DNA of 64,000 bases from assembly GCA_963799455.1 (NCBI GenBank), contig CAWCXF010000007.1, positions 1 to 64,000 of the forward strand. Direction: 5' to 3'. Under the pieces are notes generated by a model. The model made no database searches, was not told where the DNA came from, and was given only the letters and a program-made list of their open reading frames with translations. The stretch is from CAWCXF01 sp963799455 (GTDB lineage Bacteria; Pseudomonadota; Alphaproteobacteria; Rhodobacterales; Rhodobacteraceae). Made by a program: the position numbers and the translations under genes. How positions within the stretch are numbered: the stretch's first letter is position 1; each line of letters opens with the position of its first letter. This document shows positions 15,522-24,013 of this stretch, in pieces.

Positions 15522-16580
15522 TTATTCAGGGGTCGATTCGCTCACGACCAGCCTGGAAAAAGACGCCTGCGAATAGTCCCCATTGGCCTTGTCGGTTGCC
15601 CAATCGCCGGTCCCCGCGCAGGCAGGAGCCCAGAAGCTTCCGTCCTTTTTGGTGCTGCACTGACTGTAGATGCCGGCCTTGAAGTAAAGCGAATCGCCGC
15701 CGTAGCTGTATCGATTGTCCTTCTCGTCCACATTGCCATTCGCATCGACATTGCTGACGAGGCTTTTCTGGAAACGGACAGTCTCGTGCCGGTCGTTTTC
15801 AAACGTTAGATACATAGTGTTGCGGTGGACGTTGATGGTGTAGCTGAAATCCTCGCCCAATGCGATGCCTGCCTCGCCGGGGTCTGACTTGTCGTTCCAG
15901 TCGTTGCCAAACACAGCATAAGCGATATCGGTTCGGTCCGAATTATCCTTGGCCAGGTTCCGCTCATAGGTCCAGAAAACCGAGCCATATTCGTGACCGG
16001 GAAACTTCTTGTAGAAGATCTTGATCGGCTCGTTGCCATAACCGAAACCACTGCGGGTGTTGTCGTATTTGACTGCGTGTATCTGGCCGACCACGGCGGA
16101 GTACGCGGGCTTGCTATCTGGGTTCGCAGCATTGAGCGCTACGTGATCGACGCGAAGGGTTGCCTCCATCTTGCCGCCAATCATCGCGTAATCCTCAGAG
16201 CCTTTGCGCGCTTCAACTGCGAAATTGTTGCCCGCACCGTTTGTCTTCAAACGGGTGTTGGTTCCGCGCAGCGTTTGCCGCAACTCGCTTCGGGTGTTGG
16301 ATGAGTTTGCCGTTGTCACCGCCTGATTAGGAGTGGCGAAGACCATGCGGCCGTCGTCATCGAGATAGAAGAAGTCCGGGTGGACAAACTTCTTCATCTC
16401 GCTCACTTCCACCTCGTCCACTTTCCCGTCACCGTCCACATCGGTGGGAATGTTGATCTTCCACTGGCTCATATCGAATTTGCTCGCTGGGTAGGCCGAG
16501 CGTTCTTCTTCTGCTCCGATCGCGGCGGTCGAGACGGTCAGGGCCAAAAGTGCGGTGGTTGCGAGCGCAGTGGTCTTCAT
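15522..16580 (-). CDS. Secreted polysaccharide lyase family 7 (alginate lyase)
   Basis: A 352-residue secreted enzyme expected to cleave alginate or a related uronan by beta-elimination. A signal peptide (MKTTALATTALLALTVSTA) is followed by the PL7 triad of motifs: RSELRQ, QIHAVK and YFKAGIYSQ. The start at 16580 removes seven implausible residues. Two acidic repeats of DxDGDG type (TDVDGDGKVDEVEV near residue 50, DANGNVDEKDNR near 285) look like calcium-binding loops and are unusual insertions for PL7. No transporter or TonB receptor is nearby, so this is an isolated lyase. The organism may use or remodel marine polysaccharide. Confidence 0.93.
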   Translation of the reverse strand: MKTTALATTALLALTVSTAAIGAEEERSAYPASKFDMSQWKINIPTDVDGDGKVDEVEVSEMKKFVHPDFFYLDDDGRMVFATPNQAVTTANSSNTRSELRQTLRGTNTRLKTNGAGNNFAVEARKGSEDYAMIGGKMEATLRVDHVALNAANPDSKPAYSAVVGQIHAVKYDNTRSGFGYGNEPIKIFYKKFPGHEYGSVFWTYERNLAKDNSDRTDIAYAVFGNDWNDKSDPGEAGIALGEDFSYTINVHRNTMYLTFENDRHETVRFQKSLVSNVDANGNVDEKDNRYSYGGDSLYFKAGIYSQCSTKKDGSFWAPACAGTGDWATDKANGDYSQASFSRLVVSESTPE

Positions 16581-17538
16581 CAGCAGTATCCTCAGTATCA
16601 ATCAGTCTTCTAGTTTTGTGCAACGTTAACAAGCTCCGGGTTAAGGGAAGCTGAGCGAAAACAAAAGTGCGCAAAACCAAAAGACGCAGCGGAAGTGGTG
16701 CGCTAGGAGGACGCACGGTTTGACACTTGGTCGCTCAATAACACGCCCGAAGCGATTAGGTTTAAGATTGAACCCCGTGAAAAACCCGCGCTTGCGTCAG
16801 GCGGGCCATCTACCTTTCCCCATATCATTGCCAGACTGTCCGGTTTGGGGCGGCGATCGGCAAATTCTCTATGTCAGCTATTGGGGTGGGAAGCGGTCAT
16901 TAGAAGTCGATCTGCGGAACATTCTTGGACGCATCTATCGCACCCAGCAGACGGCTGGACAGCGCGAGGGAAGCTAATCCAGTACTCAGCAGCGCCGAAT
17001 TCCAACGATTACTCCGGTTCGTGGATCACCACATGACGAAGATGCCCACGTCCAAAGCGGAATCAAAAGCCGTCGAGAAGCGGCCTTGTCCAACCGGCGT
17101 CAGCAAGGTAGCCTTCGTGCAGAGCGACAGCAGGAAGCCGGCATGGCCTCAGTGGAAGCCCCTGGCAATGAGGCCCAGGTCGACTCAACGGCCAGCGGAG
17201 TTACCCAAGATGGCGAACTTGCCAAGATGCACCAGCTTATTACTTCGCGACATACCAGGCCACGAGCCATGTCGAGATTGCGTCAGCCATGCCTGCTTGT
17301 CGAGCAACACGTCCCAACGTCCGCAACTGGGTCGTTAGCTGACAAACGGCTTTCGGTGGGAAGCGCGTAAAAGCTACCAATCGGCTCTCGGCTGACCCCG
17401 ATCCTATGAGGGATGTCTTAATCGAGGCGGGAAACGGACGTTCGATGAACCAGATCCGACCCGCACTTATATTGGCGTAAGCGGAAACCCCCTCTGACTG
17501 CAGCGCCTATAGGGCTACCTCATCGCCAGGTATTCGCG
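16581..17538. other. Gene-poor stretch of about 960 bases
   Basis: Between the PL7 lyase and the RibB-like gene. The only frames present, up to 137 codons, have no recognisable protein character. The 12-mer CGGTCATTAGAA occurs here near 16893 and again in the integrase-tRNA spacer near 22769, possibly by chance. The first 100 bases presumably hold the lyase promoter; I could not identify convincing -35/-10 boxes. It may be decayed sequence. Confidence 0.5.
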
Positions 17539-18150
17539 CTAAGACTTATCGCTAGCGGCAAGTTGCCCTATATCTGCGATCTTCAAATTGTGTTCCGCAA
17601 CCAGGTCGCAAACGTCGTCCAGCCTCGCCATCTCGCCATCGTCTCTCATGATGGAACAGATGACCGCCATATCTCCGACCGCCGCCAATCGGCAAAGTTC
17701 CACGGAGCCTTCAACGGCGGACATCCGTTCATTAATGCCACCAGCACGCGCGATAAGCGGAAAAACGTGACCTGGGCTGACGAGATCATCTGATGATGCA
17801 TCAGGCCGGGCGGCCACCATGATAGTACGCGCGCGATCCTCGGTAGAGATGCCGGTTGTCACCCCTTCGCGCGCTTCGATAGAATTACCAAAGGGTCGCT
17901 GCGTTTGCCGCTCGCTGGATGCGTTCATCAACGTGATACCCAATCCCACCGCCCGCTCGCGCGTTAGCGTCAGGCAAATCAGTCCGCGGCCATGAGTGGC
18001 CATGAAATTTATTTTCTGCGGCGTGATCAGGCGCGCAGAGGTGCAAAAATCAATGTCGCCCCCTCGCAGGCGGTCGCCCGTCACGATGATGATCTCGCCC
18101 TTGGACAGCGCATCGAGAGCAGATTGCGACGATTGCGTTGATTGTGTCAT
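17539..18150 (-). CDS. RibB-like (DHBP synthase fold) paralogue with lost active-site residues
   Basis: A 203-residue protein clearly homologous to 3,4-dihydroxy-2-butanone-4-phosphate synthase: ITPQKINFMATHGRGLICL, EAREGVTTGISTEDRARTI and SPGHVFPLIARAGGI are intact. However the acidic DDEDRENEGD loop is replaced by TGDRLRGGDID, and the metal-binding His of the GGHTEA motif is Ala in RMSAVEGS. Both metal ligands therefore appear lost, so synthase activity is unlikely. It overlaps the flavin reductase gene by four bases (ATGA). Possible roles are a flavin or sugar-phosphate binding protein or regulator; unknown. Confidence 0.85.
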   Translation of the reverse strand: MTQSTQSSQSALDALSKGEIIIVTGDRLRGGDIDFCTSARLITPQKINFMATHGRGLICLTLTRERAVGLGITLMNASSERQTQRPFGNSIEAREGVTTGISTEDRARTIMVAARPDASSDDLVSPGHVFPLIARAGGINERMSAVEGSVELCRLAAVGDMAVICSIMRDDGEMARLDDVCDLVAEHNLKIADIGQLAASDKS

Positions 18151-18722
18151 GAGCCCGTCTGCCGGTCCTGGAACGAGCGTGCGCCTTCAACAACCTGCTC
18201 GCCCACCATCTGTAGCTGCATTCGTGCCCGGTCATCCAGGCATTCGCCCTCCGAGGAAAACAGTCCTTGGTAGGTCCGGATCGTTGCTCCCATCGGCGTT
18301 GGCCAACCGCGCAAAGCGTGGACGATGTTACGCAAAGTTAGCAGTGTACCCATGGATGCCTGATCGCCGTAAGCGGTAGCGATAAGCCCTACAGAACGGC
18401 CATGCAAATAAGGCCGGTCGTCCTTCGCCAGATCCTCCAGATAATCGAGCGCGTTCTTCACGAGACCAGACACTGTTCCATGGTAGCCTGGAGCCGCGAT
18501 GAGCACACCGTCTGCCGAACGCACCGCTTCAACGAGTTCGGCACCGGAAGACTTGTCGTGACCCAGCCCCCGGTAATGTGGCAGCGTGGCTAGATAATCG
18601 CCGCCGAATACGGTCACTACCGCGCCTGCCTCCACGGCCGGTTTGGTCGCCGTGCGTAGAGACATTTCGGTAGAGCTAAGGCTGGAGACCGTACCTCCAA
18701 TAGCAACGATGTTGACGCTCAT
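18147..18722 (-). CDS. NAD(P)H-dependent FMN reductase-like flavoprotein
   Basis: A 191-residue flavodoxin-fold protein of the NADPH-dependent FMN reductase family. The FMN-binding segment APGYHGTVSGLVKNALDYLED and the N-terminal IVAIGGTVS strand are characteristic; further on, GRSVGLIATAYGDQASMGTL is the third FMN loop. Its start overlaps the glpD stop and its stop overlaps the RibB-like gene, so the three genes are translationally coupled. Substrate unknown. Confidence 0.9.
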   Translation of the reverse strand: MSVNIVAIGGTVSSLSSTEMSLRTATKPAVEAGAVVTVFGGDYLATLPHYRGLGHDKSSGAELVEAVRSADGVLIAAPGYHGTVSGLVKNALDYLEDLAKDDRPYLHGRSVGLIATAYGDQASMGTLLTLRNIVHALRGWPTPMGATIRTYQGLFSSEGECLDDRARMQLQMVGEQVVEGARSFQDRQTGS

Positions 18723-20221
18723 GTCTCAGCTCTCTTCTCGATATACGCGGCAAGCGCGCGTTTCTGATTATCATCCAAGCACAGCCCCAATTTTGTACGG
18801 CGCCACAAGATATCCTCGGCGCAGCTCGCCCATTCGGTGTCCAACAGGTGATCGACCTCCGATCCTGTCAGCCCGCACCCGAAATCCTTGCCGCAGTCTG
18901 CCACGGATTTGGCGTCGCCGAAGATACGATACACATCCAAGCCATAAGCGCGCGCCATTCGCCGCCCCGTCCGTTCGTCCAGAAAAGGATACTTTGCAGT
19001 GATGTCATCGATCACCGAGTTGATCGTTCCGATGGCAAAATCGCCGCCAGGTAACGTCGCGCCGCTGGTCCATGATGCAGGGCGCGGCAGACCCAGCCGT
19101 TCCGCCAGCAAATCTGCCGCTTCTTCAGCGAGGTGCCGATAGACGGTAAGCTTGCCTCCGAAGACATTGAGCAACGCTGCCCCTTCGCCGGGGTCCGACA
19201 ATTCGAGATTATAGCCACGCGTGGCAGCTTCCGGTTTGCCTGATCCATCATCGATCAGCGGGCGCACGCCGGCATAGCTCCACACAACATCATCGGGGGT
19301 TATTTCAGTGCGGAAAAACCGGTTCGCGCCTTCACAGATATAAGCAATCTCCGCGTCGCTTGCTGTGACCTGTTCGAGGTCGCCGTCGTGATCGGCATCA
19401 GTGGTTCCGATCAGCGTAAAATCGTCTTCGTAAGGAATAGCAAAAAATATGCGCCCATCCGGCAGCTGGAAAAAATAGGCGAAGTCGTGGTCGAACAGCT
19501 TGCCGACCACGATATGCGATCCGCGCACCAGACGAAAATCCCTGCTCTCGGAGATGCCCGAATTCGCCAGCAGACGTTTTGCGCCCGGCCCGGCGGCGTT
19601 GACCAGCGCGCGTGCACGAAATGTCTCGCCTCCGGCCACGATAGTCCAATGGCTGCCCACACGCCGCATTTCTGTGACACGGCAGCGGGGCCGGATTAGC
19701 GCACCACGATTTGCCGCATCTCGGGCGTTGAGGACGACCAGACGCGCATCGTCTGCCCAGCAATCGGAATAGGCAAAGCCATGGGTGAACTCCGGTTTCA
19801 GCGGCGCACCGGCTATGTGAGTGCTCAGGCGGACATTCTCGGCCGTTGGCAACCTTTCACGCCCGCCGATATGATCGTAGAGAAACAATCCAAGGCGCAG
19901 CAGCCAGCGCGGTCTAAGCCCCTTCACATGCGGCAGAATAAACCGCATCGGGCGCACGATATGCGGTGCAATTGCCCACAGCCTCTCACGCTCGCCGAGT
20001 GCGTCGCGCACCAGGGAGAACTCATAGTGTTCCAGGTAGCGCAGGCCGCCATGAATAAGCTTCGAAGATGCCGACGAGGTGCCGCTGGCCAGATCGTTGG
20101 CTTCGAACAAAACCACTTTCGCTCCGCGACCGGCGGCATCGCGCGCTATGCCGCAGCCATTTACTCCGCCGCCGATTATGGCGACATCATAAAGATCGAT
20201 AGGGTCGTCTGAAGCCGTCAT
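18719..20221 (-). CDS. glpD: Glycerol-3-phosphate dehydrogenase (FAD-dependent)
   Basis: Oxidises glycerol-3-phosphate to dihydroxyacetone phosphate at the membrane, passing electrons to quinone. 500 residues. The FAD dinucleotide motif YDVAIIGGGVNGCGIARDAAGRG is at the N-terminus; SGTSSASSKLIHGGLRYLE and the C-terminal DAO_C region confirm GlpD. A GTG lies one codon before the chosen ATG. No glpK or glpF is adjacent in this window. It heads a three-gene unit with a flavin reductase and a RibB-like protein. Directly upstream is the remnant of a monooxygenase gene and the island debris. Confidence 0.95.
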   Translation of the reverse strand: MTASDDPIDLYDVAIIGGGVNGCGIARDAAGRGAKVVLFEANDLASGTSSASSKLIHGGLRYLEHYEFSLVRDALGERERLWAIAPHIVRPMRFILPHVKGLRPRWLLRLGLFLYDHIGGRERLPTAENVRLSTHIAGAPLKPEFTHGFAYSDCWADDARLVVLNARDAANRGALIRPRCRVTEMRRVGSHWTIVAGGETFRARALVNAAGPGAKRLLANSGISESRDFRLVRGSHIVVGKLFDHDFAYFFQLPDGRIFFAIPYEDDFTLIGTTDADHDGDLEQVTASDAEIAYICEGANRFFRTEITPDDVVWSYAGVRPLIDDGSGKPEAATRGYNLELSDPGEGAALLNVFGGKLTVYRHLAEEAADLLAERLGLPRPASWTSGATLPGGDFAIGTINSVIDDITAKYPFLDERTGRRMARAYGLDVYRIFGDAKSVADCGKDFGCGLTGSEVDHLLDTEWASCAEDILWRRTKLGLCLDDNQKRALAAYIEKRAET

Positions 20222-20242
20222 CACGAAGCAGTCCCGGCAGCT

Positions 20243-20478
20243 CTAAAACTTGAGCGGGCCGTGCTCGATATGCGGCAGCACATGGCGCGCGAACAAATCC
20301 GCTTCGGTGGTATGAGGATAACCCGAGAGGATAAAGGCTTCGATGCCTTCATCCTGATAAGCGCGCAGTTTGGCGAGCACTTGATCGGGGGTACCGACGA
20401 TCGCCGCACCGCAGCCCGAACGCGCACGGCTGACACCGGTCCACAGATTATCTTCGACAAAACCGTCACCACCAGCGG
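20243..20478 (-). pseudogene. Truncated luciferase-like (SsuD-type) monooxygenase, C-terminal remnant
   Basis: About 78 codons survive, encoding DNLWTGVSRARSGCGAA, IVGTPDQVLAKLRAYQDEGI and FILSGYPHTTEADLFARHV, the C-terminal signature of FMNH2-dependent alkanesulfonate monooxygenases. The N-terminal 80% is missing: at about 20478 the frame runs into restriction-modification sequence. The gene probably lay upstream of glpD before the island arrived and a deletion removed the rest. Confidence 0.85.
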
Positions 20479-21201
20479 CTGCCCTTCCGGGGTATCGAGA
20501 ATGTCGAACAGTTCGCTTAAGCTTGCTGCCCCATATCGCTGCCGTCTGGCGTGGTGTCATTCTCCAGGAATTGCAGGAAAATGTCTTTCGGCTGGAATAT
20601 GCCGGTGTTGTCCGCGAACAGGCAAAACAGGGTGCGGACTAGGAATTGCTCCAGATCGTGCCCGGTGTAGCCCGATGCCTCCAGCGCATCATGCAGCCGC
20701 CCCATAAGCTCGGCTGCTTAATGGTTACCGTCGCCTGCGTTTTAAATGTGACCTTGCGGCCCAGCATGAAGTCGAATGCGGTTATGTGTTTGTGTAGGTC
20801 CTGAAGGTGGAATATTAGCTCTTTGCCGGTTTCCAGTTCAAGCAGCATCCACCTCTGGAAATCGCAGGTCAGCACATAGCGCGGCTGTTCGGTAGGGTGA
20901 ATGCTGCTTCCACGGTAATCGAGCGCCTGCCCTTGCGCTTTGCGCAGGTCTGCAACCGGCTGGATTTCTGTTCGACCAGCAGGGTGCCCGGCCAGAACAG
21001 ATCGATGAATCCATGCTTTTGCTTGAGCAGCTTTACCCGCTGCTCGTAGATCGCCACCTGCTTGCGCTTGATGCCGAATATCTCGAAAAATTCATTGTAG
21101 AATGTTTGTGTTTCGCCCTTTTCGTAGTGGGCTTCCTTCCATTCTTCGCTGAACGTCTTGGCGCGCCGCTTCATTTCATCCCCAGCCGAGCCGCATTGCA
21201 T
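20479..21201 (-). pseudogene. Broken type IIL (MmeI-like) restriction-modification gene, N-terminal remnant
   Basis: Three frames together spell the N-terminal nuclease part of a combined restriction-methylation enzyme. FSEEWKEAHYEKGETQTFYNE and GFIDLFWPGTLLVEQKS (a D...ExK nuclease core) are in the first frame. After a shift near 20955 follow DLRKAQGQALDY, YVLTCDFQRWMLLELETG and ITAFDFMLGRKVTF. After a second shift near 20712 comes MGRLHDALEASGYTGHDLEQ and RTLFCLFADNTGIFQ. A stop at about 20522 is followed by one more in-family piece, SELFDILDTPEGQ. The methyltransferase and target-recognition parts are absent, so the gene is dead. Confidence 0.85.
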
Positions 21202-21398
21202 TCCCCTATGTTAGGCAAAGGCTTAACTAGCGAAGCTGATTTCGCCAAGCCGTTCTATGGCCATTTGCGGCTTGGTAGTGTCCTGTTCCCTCGCGCGCGC
21301 GCGAAAAACTGTATTAATGATATAGCCGATGATTACAGGCGGTGTCCGCTTGAACCATCCCAAAGTTTGGAATCGCCCCCCGTCCATCGGCCAGCGGC

Positions 21399-22631
21399 CT
21401 AGCCTGCTTTACGCTCTGGAAACGGCACCACGTCCGCGCCTTGGCGTAAGTGGTCCAAATAGTCGCTCCACCACTGCGCCATTTCAACCCGTTCCTGCCA
21501 ATGTTCGCCGCGATGATACGCAGCGCGGACCTTATCGCTATCGCCATGTGCCAATGCCCGCTCGATTGCACCGGGGTTCCACTTTCCGCTTTCGTTCAGT
21601 AACGTGGATGCCATCGCCCGAAAACCGTGGGCAGTCATTTCGTCCTTGGTATATCCCAGCCGTCGCAAGCTGGCGTTGAGGGTGTTCTCACTCAGCGGTT
21701 TTGTACGGGTCCAGACAGACGGGAACACTAGGCCAGCCGGTCCGGTAATCGAATGCACTTCTTGCAGCATTGCCAGTGATTGACGCGATAAGGGCACATG
21801 GTGCGGCTTGCGCATTTTCATTCTCTCGGCAGGGATAATCCACACGGCCGCGTCAAAGTCGATTTCGGCCCAATCGGCATTGCGCAGTTCGCCGGGGCGG
21901 ACAAACACATAGGGCAATAGCTGCAAAGCACGGCTGGTTATGCCCTGCCCCTCATAGCCATCGATGGCGCGCAGCAAAGCGCCAACCTTCGCGGGATCGG
22001 TAATCGCGGCATGGTGTTTGACCTTAGGTGTTACCAGTGCGCCGCGCAGATCGCGGGTCGGGTCGGACGTAAGGCGCGCGGTCGCTATCGCATGGCGGAA
22101 CACCGCACTGGCCAATTGCAGGGCGCGCCTTGCGCTTTCCAGATTGCCCCTCGCCTCTATCTTCCGAAGTGCTGCCAGAATGTCGGCTGGTTCGATGTCG
22201 GCAATCGGCAGGCGGCCAATCGGGCCGCTAATCAGGGACAAAAGGAAATCGGCTTTCTTGGCCGTTGCCGGTGCCCAGCCGTTCTGGCCGTCCTGTTTCC
22301 GCTTGGCGACATACTCGGCTGCGATTGCATCGAAGGTATTGTCTGCGCCTGCCTGTGCCCGCACCTTGGCGCGGCGCTTTTCGCGTGAAGGGTCTGTGCC
22401 CAGAGCAATCTTGGATCGCGCTGCATCGCGCTGCTTGCGCGCTTCGCTTAGGCTGATTTCAGGATAAGCGCCAATGGACAGCAACTTCTCGCGCCCATCG
22501 AAACGATATTTGAGCCGCCAAAGCTTCCCGCCCGCTGGCGTGACCTGCATGAACATCCCGCCGCCGTCCGCCATTTTGTATGGCCGCTCGGCTGGTTTCG
22601 CCGCTTTGATTGCAACATCGGTAAGAGCCAT
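21399..22631 (-). CDS. Tyrosine recombinase/integrase, DUF4102 arm-binding type
   Basis: A 410-residue P4-type integrase. The N-terminal arm-DNA-binding domain (DVAIKAAKPAERPYKMADGG, IGAYPEISLSEARKQRD) is followed by a core-binding domain and the catalytic domain with RPGEL, HHVPLS, HGFRAM and the nucleophile in AAYHRGEH. All catalytic residues expected in R..H.xxR..Y are visible, so it may be functional. The start at 22631 is chosen because MALTDVAIKAAKP is the standard opening. It lies 211 bp from the 3' end of tRNA-Thr, the usual arrangement for an element integrated into that tRNA. Confidence 0.95.
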   Translation of the reverse strand: MALTDVAIKAAKPAERPYKMADGGGMFMQVTPAGGKLWRLKYRFDGREKLLSIGAYPEISLSEARKQRDAARSKIALGTDPSREKRRAKVRAQAGADNTFDAIAAEYVAKRKQDGQNGWAPATAKKADFLLSLISGPIGRLPIADIEPADILAALRKIEARGNLESARRALQLASAVFRHAIATARLTSDPTRDLRGALVTPKVKHHAAITDPAKVGALLRAIDGYEGQGITSRALQLLPYVFVRPGELRNADWAEIDFDAAVWIIPAERMKMRKPHHVPLSRQSLAMLQEVHSITGPAGLVFPSVWTRTKPLSENTLNASLRRLGYTKDEMTAHGFRAMASTLLNESGKWNPGAIERALAHGDSDKVRAAYHRGEHWQERVEMAQWWSDYLDHLRQGADVVPFPERKAG

Positions 22632-22842
22632 CGCGCTGGTGCCTTCGCCAAGACCTGCCCAATGATACCGCCCGCTATTGGGGGTATCTTGCAATGGTCT
22701 GGCGAACATACCCCCGAATTATACCCCCACATACCCCCGATTGTGAGCGAATGAGACTGAACGCCAACGGTCATTAGAACGCTCCATACCGCAGAAAACG
22801 TGGGCTTGTCTAACCGATAATGGATGATGCTGAATAGGTAAG

Positions 22843-22918
22843 TGGTGCCGCTTAGAGGACTCGAACCTCTGACCCCATCATTACGAATGATGTGCTCTAC
22901 CACCTGAGCTAAAGCGGC
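22843..22918 (-). tRNA. tRNA-Thr (anticodon CGT)
   Basis: On the minus strand a full cloverleaf can be drawn: acceptor GCCGCTT pairing with AAGCGGC, D arm with AGCTCAGGTGGTAGAGC, anticodon stem CATCA/TGATG with loop TTCGTAA, and T arm GGTTCGAGTCC. The CCA end is encoded. Its 3' end faces the integrase, making it the likely attachment site. Confidence 0.97.
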
Positions 22919-22980
22919 ACTCATCTCAAGACGGCAGTGGTGGCCATCTTAGCATGCCTCTTTCCGACATTGCGGAAAGA

Positions 22981-23054
22981 TGGAGGCCCGAGCCGGAATC
23001 GAACCGGCGTGCGAGGATTTGCAGTCCTCTACGTAACCACTCCGCCATCGGGCC
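22981..23054 (-). tRNA. tRNA-Cys (anticodon GCA)
   Basis: Acceptor stem GGCCCGA pairs with TCGGGCC; anticodon loop CTGCAAA gives GCA; T arm GGTTCGATTCC. The discriminator base is U, as expected for tRNA-Cys, and CCA is encoded. It lies 62 bp upstream of tRNA-Thr on the same strand and the two may be co-transcribed. Confidence 0.97.
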
Positions 23055-23172
23055 ATCCGGGCAGGATGCGCCCCCTAGCCAAACTCGTTGGCATTGGCAA
23101 TCACGAACCATGCTTATCGGAACCTGTGCCACTTTACGTCAGGGCAGTCTGGACGCGTGTGTGAAGGCGGCT

Positions 23173-23970
23173 ATGACCAGCGCTATGACCATTGCCGAAG
23201 ATTTCGACACGCTGCCCGTCAACGCTGGCGAACACCGATTTGCCAGCCACGCACAATGGTTGCAGGGACGCACGCTGTTCGGAGGTGCGAGCGCTGCCAT
23301 CGCTTACCGCGCTGTCATGCGGACATTTCCCGATTTGCCGCCATTGCGTGCCGCCCAGATCGGGTTTGTCGGACCTGTGGGTGAGGACATCGAATTGCGG
23401 TGTGAGATCATCCGCCGCGGTCGCAATGTAGCGCAGATCAAGAGCGAGATCTGGGGCGGTGGGCAATGCGCGCTGACTTGCCTGTTTCTGTTTGGCGAGG
23501 GCCGAGGCGCCAATGCCGATTACCCGGCGGCAAATATAAGTGCGACCGCAATGCCGGGCCCTCCCGAGGAGGCGGAAATCATCGGATCGGACCAGGCTCC
23601 CGTGTTCATTCGCGAGAATTTCGATATCCGTCGCGCGCAAGATGCGTCGGGACCAGGGGAGCCGATTGTGCGGCGCTGGTCACGGCTGCGCGGCGACCAC
23701 GGTCTCGACCCGGTCAGCCAACTCGTGCTGATTGGCGACGTACTGCCCCCCGGTTCATTTCGGCAGATGGCGCGCCCCGGCCCGATCAGCTCGATCAACT
23801 GGTCGTTCAATGTGCTTGATCGTCAGCCGCAGACCCGCGATGGCTGGTGGCTCTCGCAGGCGCGCGGCGAATGGGCGCGAGAGGGTTATTCGAGTGAGCA
23901 GTTGACTATGTGGGACACCTCGGGAACGCCGGTGCTGAGCGGCTTGCAATGCGTGGCGATCTTCGGCTGA
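23173..23970 (+). CDS. Thioesterase family protein (TesB-like double hot-dog)
   Basis: A 265-residue acyl-CoA thioesterase-like protein. The N-terminal hot-dog carries WLQGRTLFGGASAAIAYRAV and the second half contains DPVSQLVLIGDVLPPGSF and SSINWSFNVLD, typical of the TesB/4HBT_3 group found in sphingomonads. A frame extends upstream through tRNA-Cys on the opposite strand and is excluded; the start is taken at ATG 23173, with another ATG at 23185. It probably hydrolyses acyl-CoA in the cytoplasm; the chain specificity cannot be told. Confidence 0.85.
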   Translation: MTSAMTIAEDFDTLPVNAGEHRFASHAQWLQGRTLFGGASAAIAYRAVMRTFPDLPPLRAAQIGFVGPVGEDIELRCEIIRRGRNVAQIKSEIWGGGQCALTCLFLFGEGRGANADYPAANISATAMPGPPEEAEIIGSDQAPVFIRENFDIRRAQDASGPGEPIVRRWSRLRGDHGLDPVSQLVLIGDVLPPGSFRQMARPGPISSINWSFNVLDRQPQTRDGWWLSQARGEWAREGYSSEQLTMWDTSGTPVLSGLQCVAIFG

Positions 23971-24013
23971 ACTGCCAAAGGCTGCTGACCATGGGCCGCA
24001 TACTCCGACCACA

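Larger units (their letters stand above)
20225..22842. mobile_element. Remnant of a tRNA-Thr-integrated genomic island
   Basis: The 2.6-kb block between glpD and the 3' end of tRNA-Thr holds an apparently complete integrase, a decayed restriction-modification gene and a truncated host-type monooxygenase. I searched by eye for a second copy of the tRNA 3' end as the distal attachment site and found none, consistent with deletion of the far end. Left boundary is approximate (about 20478 if the monooxygenase remnant is host DNA). Confidence 0.7.

Noticed and set aside
16925..17338. 137-codon plus frame in the gene-poor stretch
   Set aside because: Composition is unlike the neighbours and it resembles no family I know; no ribosome site.
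20225..21400. Second attachment site copy of the tRNA-Thr 3' end
   Set aside because: No stretch matching the tRNA 3' segment (for example GGTGCCGCTTAGAGGACTCG) was seen by eye; only short fragments such as GGTGCCGCT in glpD.
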